From Plantago major (lineage: Eukaryota; Streptophyta; Magnoliopsida; Lamiales; Plantaginaceae), in contig CM048842.1 in the NCBI GenBank assembly GCA_026545765.1, forward strand, positions 73,978,871 through 74,042,870: a DNA stretch of 64,000 bases. The letters run 5' to 3'. The position numbers were made by a program, and so were the translations under genes. Below are positions 10,570 to 22,976 of this stretch, piece by piece; positions within the stretch are counted from its first letter, which is position 1; the number at the start of each line of letters is the position of its first letter. Below the pieces are notes generated by a model that saw only the letters and a program-made list of their open reading frames with translations, was not told where the DNA came from and ran no database searches.

Positions 10570-11045
10570 ATAAATAGTGAAGATAGATAATAAGATTAAT
10601 TGAGCGACTCTTTGTAATTTTCAACATTGTGGCTCTAGTCCAAATCAATGGTACTTGATCATCTAGTTCATCAATTTTAAGGAAATATTGAACCTCCAAA
10701 TTAACACTAAACAAACTTGAAGGGAGTCACTCACTGTTGACCACTGTGCATTGCATTGAACTAATTATTGCGTGAAATAATTAGTCAAAGTGTCGATCTT
10801 ATATCTAACTAGTTAAAGACCATGCTACAAGACCGGGATCGATAATTCTGTTCTTTTTATTCTCTTTCCAACTTCTCATGCAATTACTGAGTACTATGTA
10901 GCTATCAATATTCACAAATTATTTGTTTTTGTTCTCTTTGCAACTTCTAATGCAATTACTACTTAGCTATGAATATTCAAAAGGTAATGAAAGATATTTG
11001 TATTAGTAAGGGCCTGAAGATTGACCAATATTTATAAATTAAATA

Positions 11046-11295
11046 CTCCATCCGTCTAGTAGAACTTCATACATTTATCATTTTTAGCAGTTTCACAGAA
11101 CTTTATAATTTACTAAAAAAAGGAAGCTACCATACACCACAAATAATAAACAATTTCAACTTTACACACGAATTACACATTTTGCCACTCAAAGTACACT
11201 TTTGTCCGCTTTTTTCGTTCTTTATCATTACTTTAACTTTTAACATAAAACTGCGCGTCAATCCTAATGTATGAAGTTATCCGGGACGGAAAGAG
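11046..11295. mobile_element. Stowaway-like MITE
   Basis: Terminal inverted repeats: CTCCATCCGTCTAGTAGAAC on the left against CTCTTTCCGTCCCGGATAAC from the right, both continuing into TTCATACAT. A TA dinucleotide lies at each flank (11044-11045 and 11296-11297). Size (250 bp), ends and TA target fit Tc1/mariner Stowaway MITEs. Confidence 0.78.
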
Positions 11296-11297
11296 TA

Positions 11298-12402
11298 TTG
11301 TGTTTTAAATAATATTAATAATAATTTATGAATATTTAATGTCATTTCTTTATATATGTGTGTATGTATAATATATATCTTATTAAACTTTTAAATGTTT
11401 TTTTATTATAATTATAATGTTTATCGTTATCTTTTAATTCTTACATAATGGATATTAGGCGTTGTGCGTTCCACCCGTGCAGTGTTGTAGCTAACGCGTT
11501 AAGTATCCCACTGCGGATTACGTTAGAAACTCAAATGAATCCTTAATTGGTTACAGTTGGTTTATTTCTTGGTCAGCCTTTATTGTATCTGTTGTTTTTG
11601 TCACATAGAAAGAAAAATGAATGATGGAGTAAAGGAGTGAGTAAAGAACATTGAACAGAATGGAAATGAAAAATGAGTAACTATACTGCGAGGAGGTTTA
11701 TAATAAAGATAAAAAACTACATTGGTGTTTTTCATGTGCAAAAAATACATTTTGTTAATTAATTAATAGCATATATAATTTTTTATTTAAATATCGATAT
11801 TTTTTCATAACAATATAAGTATCAATTTCTGTAATTCCAATTCTGTAATGAAAAATTTTGTAATTCTTTAACCCCCCCAAAAAAATATATAAAGATAGTA
11901 CGTGTACCAAGAAATTTTGTAATGAAATGTCTTAATAATCACAAAAGTAAATGGTCTAAATGATAAGTATAGGTTTATTCTTTGATTGATGAATGCGATA
12001 TTTGTGGAAAAAACACTAAAACAGTATAACAAAAATCTTTGTAGGATGAAGAGGTTCCTATATAAGTGACACGAGTTATTTGAACAAAGACTATATTTAC
12101 TCCGTGTGTATTAATTCCAAGATGCTAAACGAAAAGTAGTGTACAATGTTTGAACTTGATTGCTCAATTTTCTTCACGGGAGGTTAATTGATTACTTGAT
12201 TTTTTTTGTATGAATCGGACAAGGTATGTGAAAAAACATCTTAAACAAGTCAATAATCGAGAGTTAAAAGCGAAATAGTGAGAATGAGAGGTATTGATTT
12301 TCTTTTTTCGATAATATCTTTAGTAGACCACAAAAAACTAGTATCTAAATTAATCGTCAAAGCTTGTGATGAGGATGACCTAATTATTACAATTCTACGG
12401 AT
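11298..12402. other. AT-rich intergenic DNA
   Basis: No coding region or terminal repeat seen. It contains a C8 run near 11873 and AT-rich low-complexity DNA. Confidence 0.45.
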
Positions 12403-12411
12403 AACTAACTA

Positions 12412-13113
12412 GGGGCTTTCTACCGTCAGTCAAAGTGTCGCCTTGACTAACGTCAGTCACCTATTTTGATCAATTAGATTAAAATTTTAACGGTGGAGAT
12501 CGAATAATATGTTACCTTTCGCACTAAGTGTTGCCATGGGGTGTCGCTCGTGTCGCACAAGGTGTTGCGCTACGTGTTGCTCCAACCGCCTACGTCGCTT
12601 TAAATTATTTAAATATATTTTTTTAAAAATATTATTACTCTAACCGAAAGCCGCCACGAAAACTTGATCGAAGCTTCCGCCATGGACTGCCGGAGCTCCG
12701 GCCATGCCACTGCTTCCGCCATGGAAGCTCCAAATCGGAGCTTCCGCCATCCGGAGCTTCCATGGCGGAAGCTAAAAAAATTTAAAAAAAAAAAATCAAC
12801 TTTCTGCCATGTAAGCTCCGGCAGTGATTTTGGTGGTGGTGTGCGGTGTTGGTGGTGGGGAAGAAGATGGTGGGTGGTGGTGGTAGTGGGTGGTGGTGGT
12901 AGTGGGGAAGGAGAGTTAAAATTTTAATAATTAAAATTTTTGGAATAAGTTAATTGTTTAAAAAAAATAGCGGTTGAAGACGATACAGAGCAATGGTTGA
13001 GGGCGACACAGAGCAACGGTTTATGGCGATACCGAGCAATGGACACGTGTCAGATGTCGATACATTGACTGACAATAGTCAGGGCGACCCCTTGACTGAC
13101 GGTAAAAAACCTG
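12412..13113. mobile_element. Non-autonomous Mutator-type element (MULE-MITE)
   Basis: The ends form inverted repeats: left TTTCTACCGTCAGTCAAAG, right (reverse complement) TTTTTACCGTCAGTCAAGG, continuing through GTCGCC and TGACT to a second GTCAGTCA. A 9-bp direct repeat AACTAACTA flanks it at 12403-12411 and 13114-13122, the duplication length typical of Mutator. The interior has no transposase. It contains GTGTTGC-type repeats and a perfect 20-bp inverted repeat at 12712-12731 and 12753-12772 built from a CTTCCGCCATGGAAG module. The open frame at 12664-12927 is low-complexity and not a gene. Confidence 0.8.
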
Positions 13114-13344
13114 AACTAACTATCAAGGTAGGGTCGATTATTCATCCCCAAATTTTGATCATCATAGCCTACCTATGGTTAATTAACCACCAGGGTAGGT
13201 TGTTGTCCCATGGAGGTTCAGGGCTTCTTTGGGGCTCGGACGGTCAGACCGGCACCGTATCATGTATATACAATGCCATCACATCGTTTTGATGGATTTG
13301 CAATTGAGATAATTTTCATGGAGAAAGGTTGGTTATAAATAATA

Positions 13345-13594
13345 CTCCCCTGTCCCGTTAAAATATGTCATAATCTTTTCGGCATTATTTTTAAGATGTT
13401 CAATAGTTTATTGTTTGTTGGTGAATAGATAAATGATAAAGAATGAAAAAAATATGAAACATAAGAGAAAGAAAAATGATAAAGAATAAAAAAGTACTCC
13501 CTCCGTCCATTTATAATGTTTAAGACGAAGAGAGTATAAGATAGTGGGGTTAGTGAGGTATATTTTTTAACTACTTTTTTAGCAGGGCGGGGAG
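13345..13594. mobile_element. Degraded Stowaway-like MITE
   Basis: The left end CTCCCCTGTCCCG and the right end, reverse complement CTCCCCGCCCTGC, are weak inverted repeats flanked by TA. An inner CTCCCTCCGTCCATTTATAA near 13497 suggests a second end or a nested copy. Divergent, so less sure. Confidence 0.45.
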
Positions 13595-13663
13595 TAGTTT
13601 GATAATTTGGTTTAGCTGCAGGAAGTGTTAGCATCTTTTAAATGATCTTTTTGCAAGTAAATA

Positions 13664-13883
13664 CTCCCTCCGTCCCAGTTTCATCTTCCCGCATTTCATT
13701 TTGGTCCATCCCAATTTCATCTTCTCATCCGTTAAATTAAAAATCTCTCTCCTATTTTATACACTATATCTCCCACTTTATTCACTCTCTTTCCTACTTT
13801 ATCACCATATCACTTAATTTATTCACTTTTCTTTTAAATTTTGTGTCCGGTCCCGCGGGAAGATGAAACTGGGACGCAGGGAG
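13664..13883. mobile_element. Stowaway MITE
   Basis: Near-perfect inverted ends: CTCCCTCCGTCCCAGTTTCA on the left, CTCCCTGCGTCCCAGTTTCA from the right, both continuing TCTT. TA lies at 13662-13663 and 13884-13885. 220 bp, no coding. Confidence 0.85.
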
Positions 13884-13998
13884 TATACTTCTTTATGTAT
13901 AATTAATTTAATTAATATTAGTTTATGCTTGAAATTAGGCTACAAAATTCGGCATAGGCAGGGTGAAGGTGTGCTTCGCGCGGTTGGTAACTACAATA

Positions 13999-14249
13999 AT
14001 CCCTCAATTTCAGAAAAAATGTTACATTTTACTATTCTGCGATCAACTGTCTCCGCGTTTGACCAGAATTTACCCTTAAACAATATTAATAAATAAATTA
14101 TTAATATTATATAATAAAAATTTAGTAATTAAATTTTTATTATATGATTTTATTAAATTATTTACTATTATCGTTTATGAATAATTTGTGGTCAAACTCG
14201 AGGACAGTTGACTGATTAAAGTCAAAATTAAACACTGGAATGGAGGGAG
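13999..14249. mobile_element. Stowaway-like MITE with extended internal inverted repeat
   Basis: Ends ATCCCTCAATTTCAG and, reverse complement, CTCCCTCCATTCCAG with flanking TA (13997-13998, 14250-14251). A second inverted pair lies inside: TCAACTGTCTCCGCGTTTGA near 14043 against TCAACTGTCCTCGAGTTTGA read back from near 14210. The two arms could fold into a long hairpin. Confidence 0.65.
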
Positions 14250-14251
14250 TA

Positions 14252-15071
14252 TTAATGAACAAGTACAGATCGATATTATTGTGAAGTACTAGACTTTTAA
14301 TCATTCGAGTTGACCAAGTCTCCGTTTGCATAGTATGTTAGTTTGATTAAGCTTTTGCTCCAAAAACATTATACTTCTGACACATGATTAAGTTACCTAG
14401 TCTGGTCTCTATTTACTGGGGTGGTTGTTATATATTCACAATGGCGGAGCAAAATAAAAGATCGAATATGACGTGTATCTTAAAAAAATTATCATTAAAG
14501 AAAGAATAAGACTCGGTTCTCTTCGTCTGAACAGAACTGAACTGAATGAAACTCAATTGAATTGTAGTATAAAAAATAAATGAGCAGAACTGAACTGAAC
14601 TTAATGAGTTTTCTAATGAAAATAACAGAGCATAAATGTTTTAGCTGGTATAAATAACATATAAATATATATAAATGAAAATAACACACAAATAATGAAA
14701 TTTTTACCATAAATTGTGTATAACTATAAAAGAAAATTATAATTTCACACTAGAAGAATAGAGCGAAATGCAAAATATCCCCAAGGTACACATAGCTCCA
14801 CCCTGGTTAGACATCATATCGATCGGACAAGACATTCAATATTTCAAGATGTGGAATGGATCGAGTAGTAATACATTGCTACACAAGTTTTACCTAAGTT
14901 CAGAGGGGGACTACTTGCAGGGGTGGAGACATGTGATACGGGCTGAGGATAAAACTGTGAAAATTTAAAATTCACACAATTCACCATTGAATTCTTTTGA
15001 GAATTTTTAACATTTCGCACCACACAAATTATTATACTAGCATTTACATTGCTTTCAATTTCAATTCTTAC
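14252..15071. other. Intergenic DNA left of element C
   Basis: No gene seen. The stretch near 14513-14545 is the inverted match of the repeat fragment near 9985-10010. The last five bases (CTTAC, 15067-15071) are the target duplication of element C. Confidence 0.5.
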
Positions 15072-15366
15072 TGTAGAATCAATCGATCAAATCAACCGAT
15101 TGCACAACGAATCATAGAGAATAACAATTGAACAATGAACGTAATGTAAATGAGATGAGATTTACGTGGTTCGGATTAATCAATCTTACATCCACGGAGA
15201 ATAACAAGAAAAATTCACTATCGATGACAGATTACAAGAATCGAGAAGCTCACAACCAATCAACAATGGCGATTTGCTCTCTTCTCTCTTTTTTCTCTCT
15301 CACTAGTGTTTCTCTCACTATAACTGACAATTGATTATGATATTATCCAATCTCTTCCTTAACATC
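15072..15366 (-). repeat. Element C left (3') LTR, outer part
   Basis: Starts TGTAGAATCAATCGATC and matches the right LTR from 35869. It stops at ACATC (15362-15366), the target duplication of element B, and resumes at 31351 after the second ACATC copy. Confidence 0.93.
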
Positions 15367-17013
15367 TGTTGGTACAGATAACGGTAAAGTAAAAGACTAG
15401 AGGGGGGAGGGGGGGGGGGGGGGTGAATAGTCTTTTAAAACTTTTGTCGATAAAACTATTTCTCGAGATATCCGTAGATATCCGATACTTAGATCGAGCG
15501 GAAGACTTAAGATAGATAAGTAAAGCGTTAAAGTGTGTGTGTGTTTGAAATGTAAGTCTGAAAAGTAAATAACACAGCAAGTATAGTGGTATCTGGAGGT
15601 GGCGTAATCCTCCAACTAATCCACTTTGGTCTTCCAAAGACCTAGAATTCACTAGAATAGATAATTGAGGTCACCTTACAAAAATCCTATTCTAAGATTC
15701 CTTAAACAAATGGTTCCCAACCAAATGTTCCCCCTGAGTTGTTCCCCGGCTTTCACAGCCAAGTACTTCCTGTATTCAGAAACCTTTTTGAGCTATTCCC
15801 TAGCTTCCCAAGCTAAGTACTTCATGTGCTCAATAACCTTGGAGTTATTCCTTAGTTTCTCAAACTAAGTACTTCCTGTACTCCACGCCAGTGATGATGT
15901 TGGTTTTGGTTTGAGTTGTCAGATGAGCTTCTTTAATAACTTTTCAGTTAATCAGATAGCTCTGTGAATTAAGTATACTTAATACACTTTGCAATGTATG
16001 GTATCTTGTTCTTTTTACTGACCCAAGTCTATGATAATTGTTCAAGAGAATGAATCTCAGATACTTGATCTTTCGATTCAACTCTTTCACAAATAGCAGT
16101 GCTTGTTTAGGATCAGGACACTTAGAACTTTAGTTCTACTTAAGATCAGAAGCTTTGGTCGCAACAGAAAGCTTTGAGGATAAGTAGTTTGCTTGAGAGA
16201 ATATGTTGTTCAGCGTGTTTATGGAGTTCAAGGTGTCTTCTCAAGCAGTCTAAGTGTTGATATTTATAGATGAATTTGAGTGCCGTTTGAATAGTATCCG
16301 TTAGGCTTAAATCAAATTCAAACTATTGATATTTGTGTATAATGTATGAGTTTGTCTTCTTCTTCGAAGTTACCGTTACTTTTGTTCGGAACATCTCCGT
16401 CTGCATTAAATGCATTGTACTATACTTTTTGTCTGTAGTGCCAGAACTATGCTTTATATCGTAGACTTAACTTTATCGCTTTTCTCGAGTTTTAGCGTCC
16501 TTACCTTTAACTTCAGATACCACTTTTATTGAAACAACTTTGTTTGCAATATATATTTCTTTATCAGAAATGTGGTTTAAAGCTCAAGGTATCTGAGTGT
16601 AGATATCTGTGGACACTTTCCCTGTTTTCCAGATGGACCTCTTGACTTCTCAGATATCTCTTATGACATGATTTGTTTAGCAATCATTCGCGTCTTCAAG
16701 AAATCTGGCCAAGGTATCTGCAAAACTGTTTCAGTAATCTTGTGCAGTTTCTTCAAATCTTCAATGTCGTTGAACTTGTTCTGCTCGGATGTCTTCTTCT
16801 TGGTCTTCTCTTCATAAAATAAAAATTACATTTTGAGACCTAACATCCTAAACAAGATTAGCTAGACTATCATACTTAGTGGGTTTCCTCTTTTACAATG
16901 TTCAAGTGAACCAAGAGTACTAATCACCTTTCTGAGACTAAGATAAGTCATCATGTTGCTGATCAAAATCTAAACAAATATTTCTAACAAAATATCTAAC
17001 AAATTTCCTAACA
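15367..17013 (-). repeat. Element B left (3') LTR
   Basis: 1647 bp, matching 29719-31345. It contains a G-rich tract at 15402-15423 (G6-A-G15) where the other copy has only five G. AGATATCTG motifs occur near 16601 and 16651. The first 250 bp lack CAG/CTG sites present in the partner, and the remainder shows the reverse. Confidence 0.93.
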
Positions 17014-17015
17014 AA

Positions 17016-17030
17016 TTTCCCCCTTTTTGA
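17016..17030 (-). other. Element B polypurine tract
   Basis: The minus strand reads TCAAAAAGGGGGAAA just inside the 3' LTR, the expected primer for plus-strand DNA synthesis. Confidence 0.85.
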
Positions 17031-17387
17031 TCAGTCAACGATGACTATCTGACCTATTACAAACCTGGATGAGTGAACAATCCAACACTTAATCATTTCT
17101 TAAGATTTTTCAATTCATTCAATTAAGTGCAGAAAGTAAACATCAACCAAATCACAAGGTGTGATCTTTGCTGACAAGTTATCTTTTATAGAATACTATC
17201 TGAGAGTAAGTTCTTCAGATAAGTTACAAAGAAAGATTACAGATAACTTCAATACATAAAACAAGTTTAGCTCAGTCAGCAAAAATACAACAAAAAAAAA
17301 TAGTAAATTAGGACAATAGGAGTAGCCAAGCTCCAAGTAAACATCCTAATAGACTAGTCTTCAAGTCTTCAACAGTAGTTCTATGGA

Positions 17388-20300
17388 TCAGTCTGCAAAT
17401 TTTCTATCTCCAAACCTTTTGATGTCATCAGAATAATCATAGAGAAGTGTTCTGACGAGCATCTTAGTGTCTCTGGCAAATCCACAGACCTCTTTGTAGG
17501 TTTTGGTAGGATTTTTCTTGACAAACTGTTTGACCCACAGATACTTTCCCCACTTCCAGGCATGCTCTATTCTGATATCTGAAAGCTTGAAGTATTCGTA
17601 GATAATCCTCAGATATCTGATGTAACCCTTGTATTGATCTTCAGTTAGATAGAACGACTCATAGGGTTCCACAGCGAGTCTTGCTCTTGTGCCTGTTCCT
17701 GTGATATTCAGAATTCTGTGCACATCATCTGGCTTTCCATATGGACATTCATCAGAGAGGTCCTTTCTCATGGCTTCGCTTCTTGACAACTTCAAAATCC
17801 AACCAGGCTTTAATGTGATTGGTGTTGATCAAGGTTGGCTTATCTTTTCTCCATGCCATAAGTTGTTTATGGATTGGTTCTGGAAATCTTGAATTTACTA
17901 GTAGATGCTTAAGTTCCAGAATCCAATAGCCATTTTTCTGATTGATGCACCTGTAGACAGAGGAATCATTGTCATTCTTCACATACTCTATTTTGGCTTC
18001 TTCTGGCCTGAATGGAAGTTGACTTTGTCTTTGCTCAGCTCTCGATCTTTCCTTCTGTCTTGAATTCTCTTTGGGGTTGTTGCTTGAAGAACCACCCTGG
18101 ATAGACTTGGTATTTCCAGATGGTGTTTTAGCTGCTAGGGGCTTTGCAGCTGTGGGCTCAGTTAGGCTTTCAATTTTCCTTTTTCTGTGAAGAGGAGCTT
18201 CATCTTCATCAGTTTCCTCATCATCATCAAGATTAGATCTTGTGAGAGTTTTACAGCCTTCTTTATTGCCCAGGGACTTGATTTGGCCTTCTTCTTTTTC
18301 TTCAGAAGATTCATTAATCCCTTTAACCTGTCTTCTCCTTGGAGCCTTGGTACTCCTTGGAGGTTTCTGTGCCATGGCCCTTGTTATCATTGTAGTTCCT
18401 TCAGTAGGTTTCTGGGAAGCAGCTACTATTTGCAAAGCAGCTTGGCTTGAGGAGGGTTCATTGATTCTGAGTGGTGGCTGGGAAGTTTTCATGTTTCTTC
18501 TTCCTCTCTGAGCCACACCAGCTCCAGATTTCTTCTTGTTTTCTTCTCCTTCTTCCCATTCCCCCTGACTTTGAGGTCCAGATTTGTACACTCTTTCCCC
18601 CTTAGTCATTGTTGGCTGACTCAGTCTCATAAAAGAATTTGAGAGAGATTCAAAATGCCCTTGTAAATAATTGTAGGCAGTGACCAACTTCTGAAGTTCG
18701 GCTTTGAGCTCCTGATTTTGCTTGATAAGTCCATTGTCCTTATCAGTGAGCTCTGCCAATGGGCCTAGGATGGCATATGCTTTTCCAGCAGTGTAACTTG
18801 CCTCTTGGAAAGCTTTTTCAGCTAAAGACGCATCATCGTCCCTTATCATTCCCAGATCTTTCTGAGCAATGACTATGCTAGTTGTTCTCTGAGTGATGAG
18901 CTCAGTAAACTTTTTCATTTCAGAGGGGACTGAGGCAATTACTTCCTTGTTCTGTGAAGACATCTCCTTTTTCAGATGAGCCAGTACTTGGTATATGTTC
19001 ATGTATTCATGGGAGTGGACATTTGGCAGTTTGCTGAAAGTTTCAGGAGCAATCAGTTTCCTTTTCAAGTGTGAAACTGCTAGATGTTCATTGTGGTGCT
19101 CTGCCAAAGTCTTGTCTTCTTCATCATCTGAGTAATCAGCCCAGTGATCATCATCCTCTTGGACATTCTCATCGATTGTGTCGAGTCCAGCAACCATCTC
19201 AGAGATTGGTTTCTTCCCTTTGTGGGAGGAGGATGGTACTTCTTTTGAAGATGATGCAGCCTTAGCATCATGCTTAATTTCAGATACTTCTTCAGTATCG
19301 AGTTCTTTGGTGATGGCATTTCTGAGATCCTGTAGCTCTTTAACCTCAGAGTAAACAATCATCTCTTGCAGATATTGATCTTGTAGTTGGTCAAGCTTGT
19401 CTCTGGATTTAGCTATCTGGTCTTCCAGTTGAAGATGGAGCTGTTGTTCTTCTTCCAACAGTTGTCTGAGTTGAGCAGTTCTGGATTGAGTATTCAACAT
19501 TTTCTGAGCGATTTCCTCAGAATCCTCAACTACTTGTTCAGTAATAACCTTTTGTTGGGAAGATGGATGAGTTGACTTTTGAGGAGATGGAGACGGAGAT
19601 TTCTGTGCTTTCCTCTCAGTTTGCTTTTCAGCAGTTGAGGCATGATTTCTTTGTGAAATTCCTCCGGTCCCTGGTGCAGGGGCATCATCATCATCCTTTT
19701 TGTCTGTGTCATCCTTTTGGTGATGATCAGTGGGAGGTTCATCGAAGTCGTTTTCGTTTATCTCTTCCTCCTCATCATCTTCAGATACAAGATTGATCAC
19801 TTCAGGAATAGTGATCTTCTGCCCATTAACCTCTTCTTGTTCAGAAGGTATAAATTGCAGAGTCTGGGGCAGAACTGGCTTGAATGCCATCTGTAATCTT
19901 GTCTGACCATCTGCCTGTTCAAAGGCTTGTATCAAACTGTGCGCCACTTCTCTGGAGAAATCCTTATGCAATAGAGTCGCAACTGTGTACTGTTCGGTAG
20001 GGAACATTGCATGGATATACGTCTCCAAGTCAAGAGCTCGTGCTCGTCTGGTTGGTTGATCTGTGATTCTCAATATTTCAGAGAGATCAGAGCACCTTAA
20101 CCTTTGCCATTTCTTGAAGCATTGAATATGCTTTGGCAGGGTTTGAGCTTTGAAGAAGGGAAGTAGGTCCCTTTTCTCATCATTGGGAGCCTGCTTTGCA
20201 CTTGTTTGAGCCTGAAGAAAGAGTTTTGAGTGAGCTTCAAAACTTTTGTAGATATCTGAGTAGAAGTGTAGTTTAGTTTCTGAGTTACCTGAGTAAGTAC

Positions 20301-22976
20301 TTCAGGCTCAGAGACTTGTGCTACTGAGACAATTGGTGTCTCAGATATCTTGTTGTGAGGTGGAGACTTGGAAGTCTGGTTCTCATCAACCTTTCTTTCT
20401 TGAACCTGAGAATTAAGATTAATACAATACTTAGGAAATTATTTGAAAGAATTTGTGCAAAAATGCATTAATGAGTTCTGAGTTTTGGACTTACTTCCTC
20501 AATAGGAAGCTCAGAGTCATTTTCTCGTAAACTTTCTCGGTTTCGGTATTCTTTCATGTGATGTTGCCTTGGGAGCTTCATCAATTTCCATTGATGCGAG
20601 GATGTCAACTTTGTCCCTTTGCATTTCTACTTCTGAATGAGCCTGTAAGTAGAAAGTATTGAATTTTTAGAAGAAGTTTAAGATAACCCATGATGAAGAA
20701 TACTTATCACTGATTTTTCATGTACCTTCATGCTAGAAGGCTCAATGATATGTTCTTCAGAAACCTTGTCGGTCTCTGGGTTTGTCTCTGGCATTTCTGC
20801 CCTATCTTCCTCTTTCTCAGTTGGAGCCTGTTAGAAGCATTTACTTTAAATGATTAAGCACATAGACAAATGACTGAAAAGTGTTATCTTAAGAATCAAT
20901 TATCACCTGTGGTACAGACTCAGATTTCTTAAGAGGCGAGGTTGGGGTAACCTCCTTCGGTTCGAGGCAAGCTTTCACTTCCTCTTGTATGTGTTTCTAA
21001 CTCACTGTAACAAAGAATTTTTATATAAGTAACAAGATATACAAGCATAAATTTTTTCACAGGTAGAGTTAAACCATTCACCACTGAGCATTGTCAGTCG
21101 ATTGGTCTCTGGAACTTATGACCCTTTTATACTTTGGTCTTCTTGTTCGATCTGACTTCTTTGTTTGAACTTTTAGGTACTTCAAACCTTTCACAGTGTG
21201 CAACTCGTTGCCTCCCCGTTGATCATTACGAGTGGATGTCTCGGTTTGATCCTCTTGTCGAGTTAGGGAACTGCTCTTTTGCAGGATTTTCTTGACGTGT
21301 AATGTCGGTAATTCAAATGGAGTTCATTTACCATTTCATCAACCACTTGGGGCTGTTGTGGTTGTTGTCGGAAGCGTAAGATCGGTCGAAGAAAGTGTTC
21401 TTCCAGATTTTTAGATGTGGCATTTTCATCAGCATCTGCCAGCACTAAATTACCACTCATCAGGGCTTCTTGAAGTTGTGCGTAAGAAACATTTCCTGAT
21501 GATGTGTTTGCACCAACAACCTTTGCTATAGGTGCTTGTTCAGCAACCTGAGGTGTAGGTTTTTTTTTTCAGAAACCTTATCACCGATTCCATTCTGATA
21601 ACCTTAGCCCTCTTTGTTCTTTCTAGGACTTGAGAGATGACTAGTTCATCATCTTCATCGTCAGAGCTCTCATCAGCATTGGGAACTGATTGGTCCATTA
21701 CTCCTGCGATTTCTGCAGATGGGGCTTGGTGCTTTTCACCTATTTTGGCAGCATTAATAAGTTCATCAGCAAGGCATTCTGCATTAGTCGCAACATTTCT
21801 GAACGTACTTTCTTTTGCAGAGTCTACTTGTTTAGTAGTTGATGACTCTTTTGCAGCATTGATGAGTTGATCTGCCTTTATCAGTTCATCGGCAATGCCT
21901 GCAGATATCTGAGAATCGACAACCTCAATGGGTGTGTCTTCTGATTTGCCAGCAGACTTCTTTCTTGAAGTTCTGGGCTTCTTAGTCGCAACCTTTTCTT
22001 CAGATACCTTTTCAGACTTTCGCTTCTTAGAACCTTTCTGAGACCCAGCAACCTTTTTCATCAAATTTGTATACTCATATTTGTAGAGTAGGTTACTGTT
22101 GGCTATTTCAGTCGTCTCTCTGAGCTCAATGCCAAGCTTCTCCAGCAAGTAGCATATCTTCAGACCATAGCCTACTGTGGCCTTTGGCTCAGCTAGTCCT
22201 TTGGCGATCTTAGGCTCGAAGCCTTGAATCTTCTTCACAAACTTCATGAAGGCGTACTTTCCCCAGTTAAAAGGGTTTTCCAGCCTTTTGTCTTGTTTAT
22301 TCAGCAAGAACATCATGATCCATCGTTCTTGGCTTATCTGGTTAGCACCTCCTTGTAGACCATCAAAGCATCTGTGAAGAATGCAATCCAATACATCCCA
22401 GTGAACCATCAGATGTCTGGTTCGGATGTCAGCAAGCTTGAACTCAGTGGGTGTATCTGATTTTTCAAGATCACACACGTCACAGTACAATTGTTTAACA
22501 CCTTCAAGGAGATCATCATCCTTGGTGTTTATTTCAAAATCCTTTCCAAGATTTTGAAACTCAAACAACTTACATAAAGTTGTTAAGTCCAGAAGGATTT
22601 TCTTTCCTTGGACTGAGGTTTTGACAGACACTATTGCAGTGCCTTCAGAAACACAGGAAATTATCCTGGAGTTGTTGTAGAATTCCAACACATCGAGTGA
22701 TGAAATTCCACTTGGGTGAGCAGATAGAAAACCCTTGATTTGTGTCTTTTCAAGCATGTCAAGAATCAGCTTTCTGTCGGCTTGGTTTTCTATTGCAGCC
22801 GTGAGGTATTCCTCAACCATGGCACCACCCCAAATCATTCTGTGATTTGAAGTCCAATGGTCAGGATTAAAATCTCCTACCAGTCGGTTGTTCACAATAA
22901 CCAACTCTGGTGCTTGCTTTTCAGCAGTACCAGTGGAGGATTGAGATTTCTGTGTGGAAGAATTCTTTGGGGCCAT
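17388..22976 (-). CDS. Element B ORF3: long post-pol gene with putative introns
   Basis: Starts at ATG 22976 (MAPKNSSTQKSQSSTG). The first part (to 21540, extending to about 21082 with frameshifts, one at a run of ten A near 21567) is globular, with LEFYNNSRIISC and GKKILLDLTTLCKLFEF. These resemble proteins annotated as putative plant transposon protein. Four exons then follow with matching splice sites: 20907 end, 20827-20726, 20642-20495, 20405-20289 and 20211 onward. Introns are 79, 83, 89 and 77 bp, all GT-AG, all joining codons in phase 0 (one exon is 1 nt off). An earlier intron, about 21081 to 21005, is less certain. The last exon has an acidic stretch, a coiled coil (residue pattern LEEEQQLHLQLEDQIAK), a Lys/Arg-rich region, and ends after a frameshift near 17780 at 17388. 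No signal peptide or membrane span is evident. Function unknown; broken as given. Confidence 0.75.

Noticed and set aside
12664..12927. Small Gly/Trp-rich protein gene
   Set aside because: The frame lies in a non-autonomous Mutator element, over a hairpin and a GGTGGTGG run; no homology or splice signals seen.
15359..15652. Minus-strand frame with a Pro-rich end
   Set aside because: It lies across the LTR of element B and reads through the G tract; it is not conserved in the partner LTR.
17388..22976. Envelope protein gene of a plant retrovirus
   Set aside because: No signal peptide, membrane segment or glycosylated ectodomain pattern seen; post-pol position alone does not show an envelope role.
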